From Oryzias latipes (lineage: Eukaryota; Chordata; Actinopteri; Beloniformes; Adrianichthyidae), in contig NC_019859.2 of NCBI RefSeq assembly GCF_002234675.1, positions 12,663,483-12,727,482 of the forward strand: 64,000 bases of DNA, given 5' to 3'. Position numbers and translations under genes: made by a program. The notes under the pieces were generated by a model, which searched no databases, was not told where the DNA came from, and saw nothing but the letters and a program-made list of their open reading frames with translations. How positions within the stretch are numbered: the first letter of the stretch is position 1; each line of letters opens with the position of its first letter. This document shows positions 61,195 through 64,000 of the stretch, piece after piece.

Positions 61195-64000
61195 GAAACT
61201 TGAATTGATGATCTCTTAAGTTTTGTCAATAATGCTACCAATATTGACTCAAAATTGGGGGACAAATAGGGGGCAAAGCCTTTCACTGTTGTCACCTATA
61301 CAGTAGCTTAAGCCCTCTATATACACATGTGCATTTATATAAAACATTAACCGTTTGCAGCGTTTTCTTTTCCATTTTATGTAACTTCTATCCATTTTGC
61401 TAACACATGGTAAAGCTTTTCCAGCATGACGCAGTTGAGATGGACAGGAGATGTTAGCGAGGCTGCTGAAGTTCAGCCATACAGTGGATGATGGCAAAGC
61501 TTTTCTCCCTCATTTACTACCCACTGTCTAGGGTTTACCCTTCCTCTTGTTTTCTCATCCCTCTCCTCCCTTCACTTCAGTCTATTTATCTTTCTGCCTC
61601 CTCTCTTTTCTCTGGCTCTTCTGACAACAGCCCACCCATCACTTATCACATCAAAACAACAATCTTCTCTCCTCCCCTCATTTCTTTGCTGACTTGTTCT
61701 TTCTTTTTCCCTCTTTTGCTTTTTCTTTTTTCTATTTTTTTATTCCTTCTCCCGGGGGATCCCTCTCCCTTGGCTGACAGTCACAGACCCTGATGCCCCC
61801 TCTCTCCAGCCCACCCTCCATTCCTCTCCTCTGCATCTCGTTCTGTCGGTTCTGCCTCACTGCTCTCCTACACCCCCTCTGAGTGTCAGCCCCCCTGCTG
61901 CAGAGAGAAAGACAGAAAGACAGAGGGAGAAGGAGAACAGCAGAAGAGAGTTGCTTGCTTAATGAAGGTATGATATTAGACAGGGCGAGCAAAAAAGAGG
62001 ATAATTTGCTTGAGAATTGCTGAGATAAAACAAGCTGGAAAAGCAAAGTTTGTAGATTATCTCCTTTAACAATTCTTGTCCGATTATTGATTCAGGGAGC
62101 TGAGAGAATTCTCTGAAAAATGCAAACATTGACACTGAGGAAGTGCTCGCATACAACTTTTCTTTGTCTGTGTGTACATGCGAGTGTGTATCTGTTTAGC
62201 TGCGTCTGTCAGGAGGGGTCGAGATGTGGTCTCCATGGCACCCCTGGGTGTGAACATCCTCTCCCTTGTCATCACCGTAGTGACGGGAATATGTCAGGTT
62301 GTTTGGGAGATGAGAGGCGGGGGCGGGGAGAGAGGAGGGGAACGAAGGCTCAGGGGTCTCCATCGTGTAGCTCAGTGTCAAGGTCGCACGCACACGCTGT
62401 CAAAAACAAACACACATGCACGAAAACAATCCCGTACACCGATCCAAATACACACTCAAGTATACTGTCAAACCTGAGGACAGGACGGGGCGAACGCAGG
62501 GGGACAGGGCAACAGGGTTACCCGTCTTTAGATGTGCTGTTCTTACATGTCCGCAGAGACTCTGTATGTGTCAGCCCCAGAATGTGTGATACTGAATGAT
62601 TGGGACAAAAACTTGCAAAAAAAAAACCCTGTTAGCGATTCAGTTTCGGTGAACAGCAGCAGCATCCCTCTCACTGACCATCGCTGTTGCTTCTGGTGTG
62701 AACGAAAGCAAAGAGGGAAGAAGAATGGCGTTCCGGGATTGAAACACAAAAGCGCCATGGAAGGCGGAGTGGAAGGGAATGAATGAATTAGTCGTGGGTC
62801 ACTGGTGATTCTCATTAAAAACAAATTACTAATGTTGAGGAGGGACAGCTGTGCTAGTGTGGCTGGTTTCTAATGATACTCGGGGAGACACACAGCACAG
62901 GCGCAAACACACGCACACGTAGACACACAACACATGCCACCTCCTGGGACCGCTGTCAACCACAGTGTAGACAGACAAGAAAGAGGAAGTGTCAGAGCTA
63001 AGTACATTCTCTGAAGACTCACACACGTGCGTGCATACTGCGCACATCGAAGAGGAATTCAACACATTTATGGGTGCAGATGAGCTTTTCATGGCACGAC
63101 AATCACTGAGTAATTGATAACAGGTACTTACAACAACAAGCATTATTCAAAGTGCCAACATTCCTTAAGGAACGTTCAGACCATTGACTGTACAAGAGAA
63201 CTGGACTGAGTGAGCGTGACAACACCCATAGAAAATGACTTGCTTCCAGACAAAAGTAGTGAATTCAGTCACCATTTTTTCACAACACAGACACCGCCAT
63301 GTCGCTGCCAGATGACGTCAGTGGGCAATGATTGGTCCGAATTGGTCTTCGACAATGTTTGGCAACCACTATCGCCAATCAGGAGTGAGCTTGTTGGAAA
63401 CCCATACACCTACCACCTGAAAGCAGGCTACAGGAAATCTGACAACCCAACGTTTGAAATATGAGATGACATATTTCTATTGAGGTGTCTGATTGGTAAG
63501 TTTACAACTTGAATAACTTGCGCTAAAATTATCATGAAAAAAAACTAGGATTAACAAGAACATGTTAAAGAAATGCATTACATGAAAAATTGTAAATTTG
63601 GTAAATATGACTTAGTAATAGCTGTTTATAAAAGTTTAAGCAACGGGTACTTCCTATTGGAAAATGGGGGGAGGGGGGATCATTCAGTCCAGTTCCCTTA
63701 TACAGTCGATTATTCAGACCAGGATTTCCCTTTGGCATGCTAGAATTGGAGAGCCTCGTGTGGATCTTGCAGTAGATATGTACCTGAGTTTAAATTATAA
63801 AATGTCCTGGCCAAAACCAGCATTTGATAACTTGCTGGGATGTGAACCAGCCTTTGTTGTCAGTCACTGTGTCAGCTTGCTCCTCTACTGATGATAAAAC
63901 CCAAGCTTTATTTACAAAAGAAGATCTTAGATCCAAAAGAATAAATTCACTGACTTTCCAGTCTGATCACGGAAGCCCAGCCAAGTCTTTCCTAATCCTG
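61195..64000 (-). other. pax5: pax5 intron, rest of window
   Basis: The next upstream pax5 exon (encoding the GYPPHVPPAGQGSY-type segment) was looked for on the minus strand and not found, so this stretch is taken as intron. It holds a pyrimidine-rich tract (61,500-61,880) and CA-rich patches (62,390-62,460; 62,885-62,935). A denser block at 62,200-62,310 (CCATGGCACCCCTGGGTGTG, CATCACCGTAGTGACGGGAA) could be a conserved element. Confidence 0.45.

Noticed and set aside
62120-62599. 159-codon plus-strand open frame in the pax5 intron
   Set aside because: Includes CA/GGGGC low-complexity peptides, no domain, no matching exon structure.

Overview
The window is vertebrate nuclear DNA. It has spliced genes with GT-AG introns, AT-rich intergenic DNA, and many short inverted-repeat transposons and microsatellites. 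The protein sequences and repeat types point to a ray-finned (teleost) fish. A percomorph such as a ricefish is my guess from the repeats, at low confidence. No prokaryotic or viral genes are present.

Layout from left to right: (1) 49-6050, minus strand: the N-terminal half of polq (DNA polymerase theta), 18 exons covering the helicase-like domain; the polymerase part lies beyond the left edge. (2) 6733-15960, plus strand: ptpn9 (PTP-MEG2, CRAL-TRIO plus tyrosine phosphatase), complete in 13 coding exons, sharing a compact divergent promoter region with polq. (3) 20671-27433, minus strand: a thsd4/ADAMTSL6-like secreted matrix gene, 12 coding exons, convergent with ptpn9. (4) 30983-38377, plus strand: melk, complete in 17 coding exons. 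(5) 39931-41336, plus strand: an unrecognised three-exon gene for a 166-residue, very hydrophobic protein. (6) 41.5-56.2 kb: gene-poor DNA with repeats and a few blocks that look like conserved non-coding elements. (7) 56227-59644, minus strand: the last two known coding exons of pax5, with the rest beyond the right edge. A phase-compatible, open, unassigned 87-base exon candidate lies between them.

Exon joins were built by hand from splice signals. In each complete gene the exon lengths sum to an uninterrupted reading frame. The genes have unrelated jobs: DNA end joining (polq), vesicle-linked phosphatase (ptpn9), microfibril matrix (thsd4), cell-cycle kinase (melk) and B-cell/brain transcription factor (pax5). 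melk and pax5 are also neighbours with converging 3' ends in human 9p13, so that part is conserved synteny. The non-coding DNA around melk may belong to the pax5 regulatory neighbourhood, which is an inference.

Repeats: eleven copies of one MITE-like family, two copies of a TTAA-flanked 214 bp MITE, a hAT-type element with a perfect 8-base target duplication, a 648-base fold-back element, a tRNA-type SINE with a tetranucleotide tail, a decayed Tc1-like transposase and several microsatellites. The most interesting new lead is the possible pax5 cassette exon at 58042-58128.
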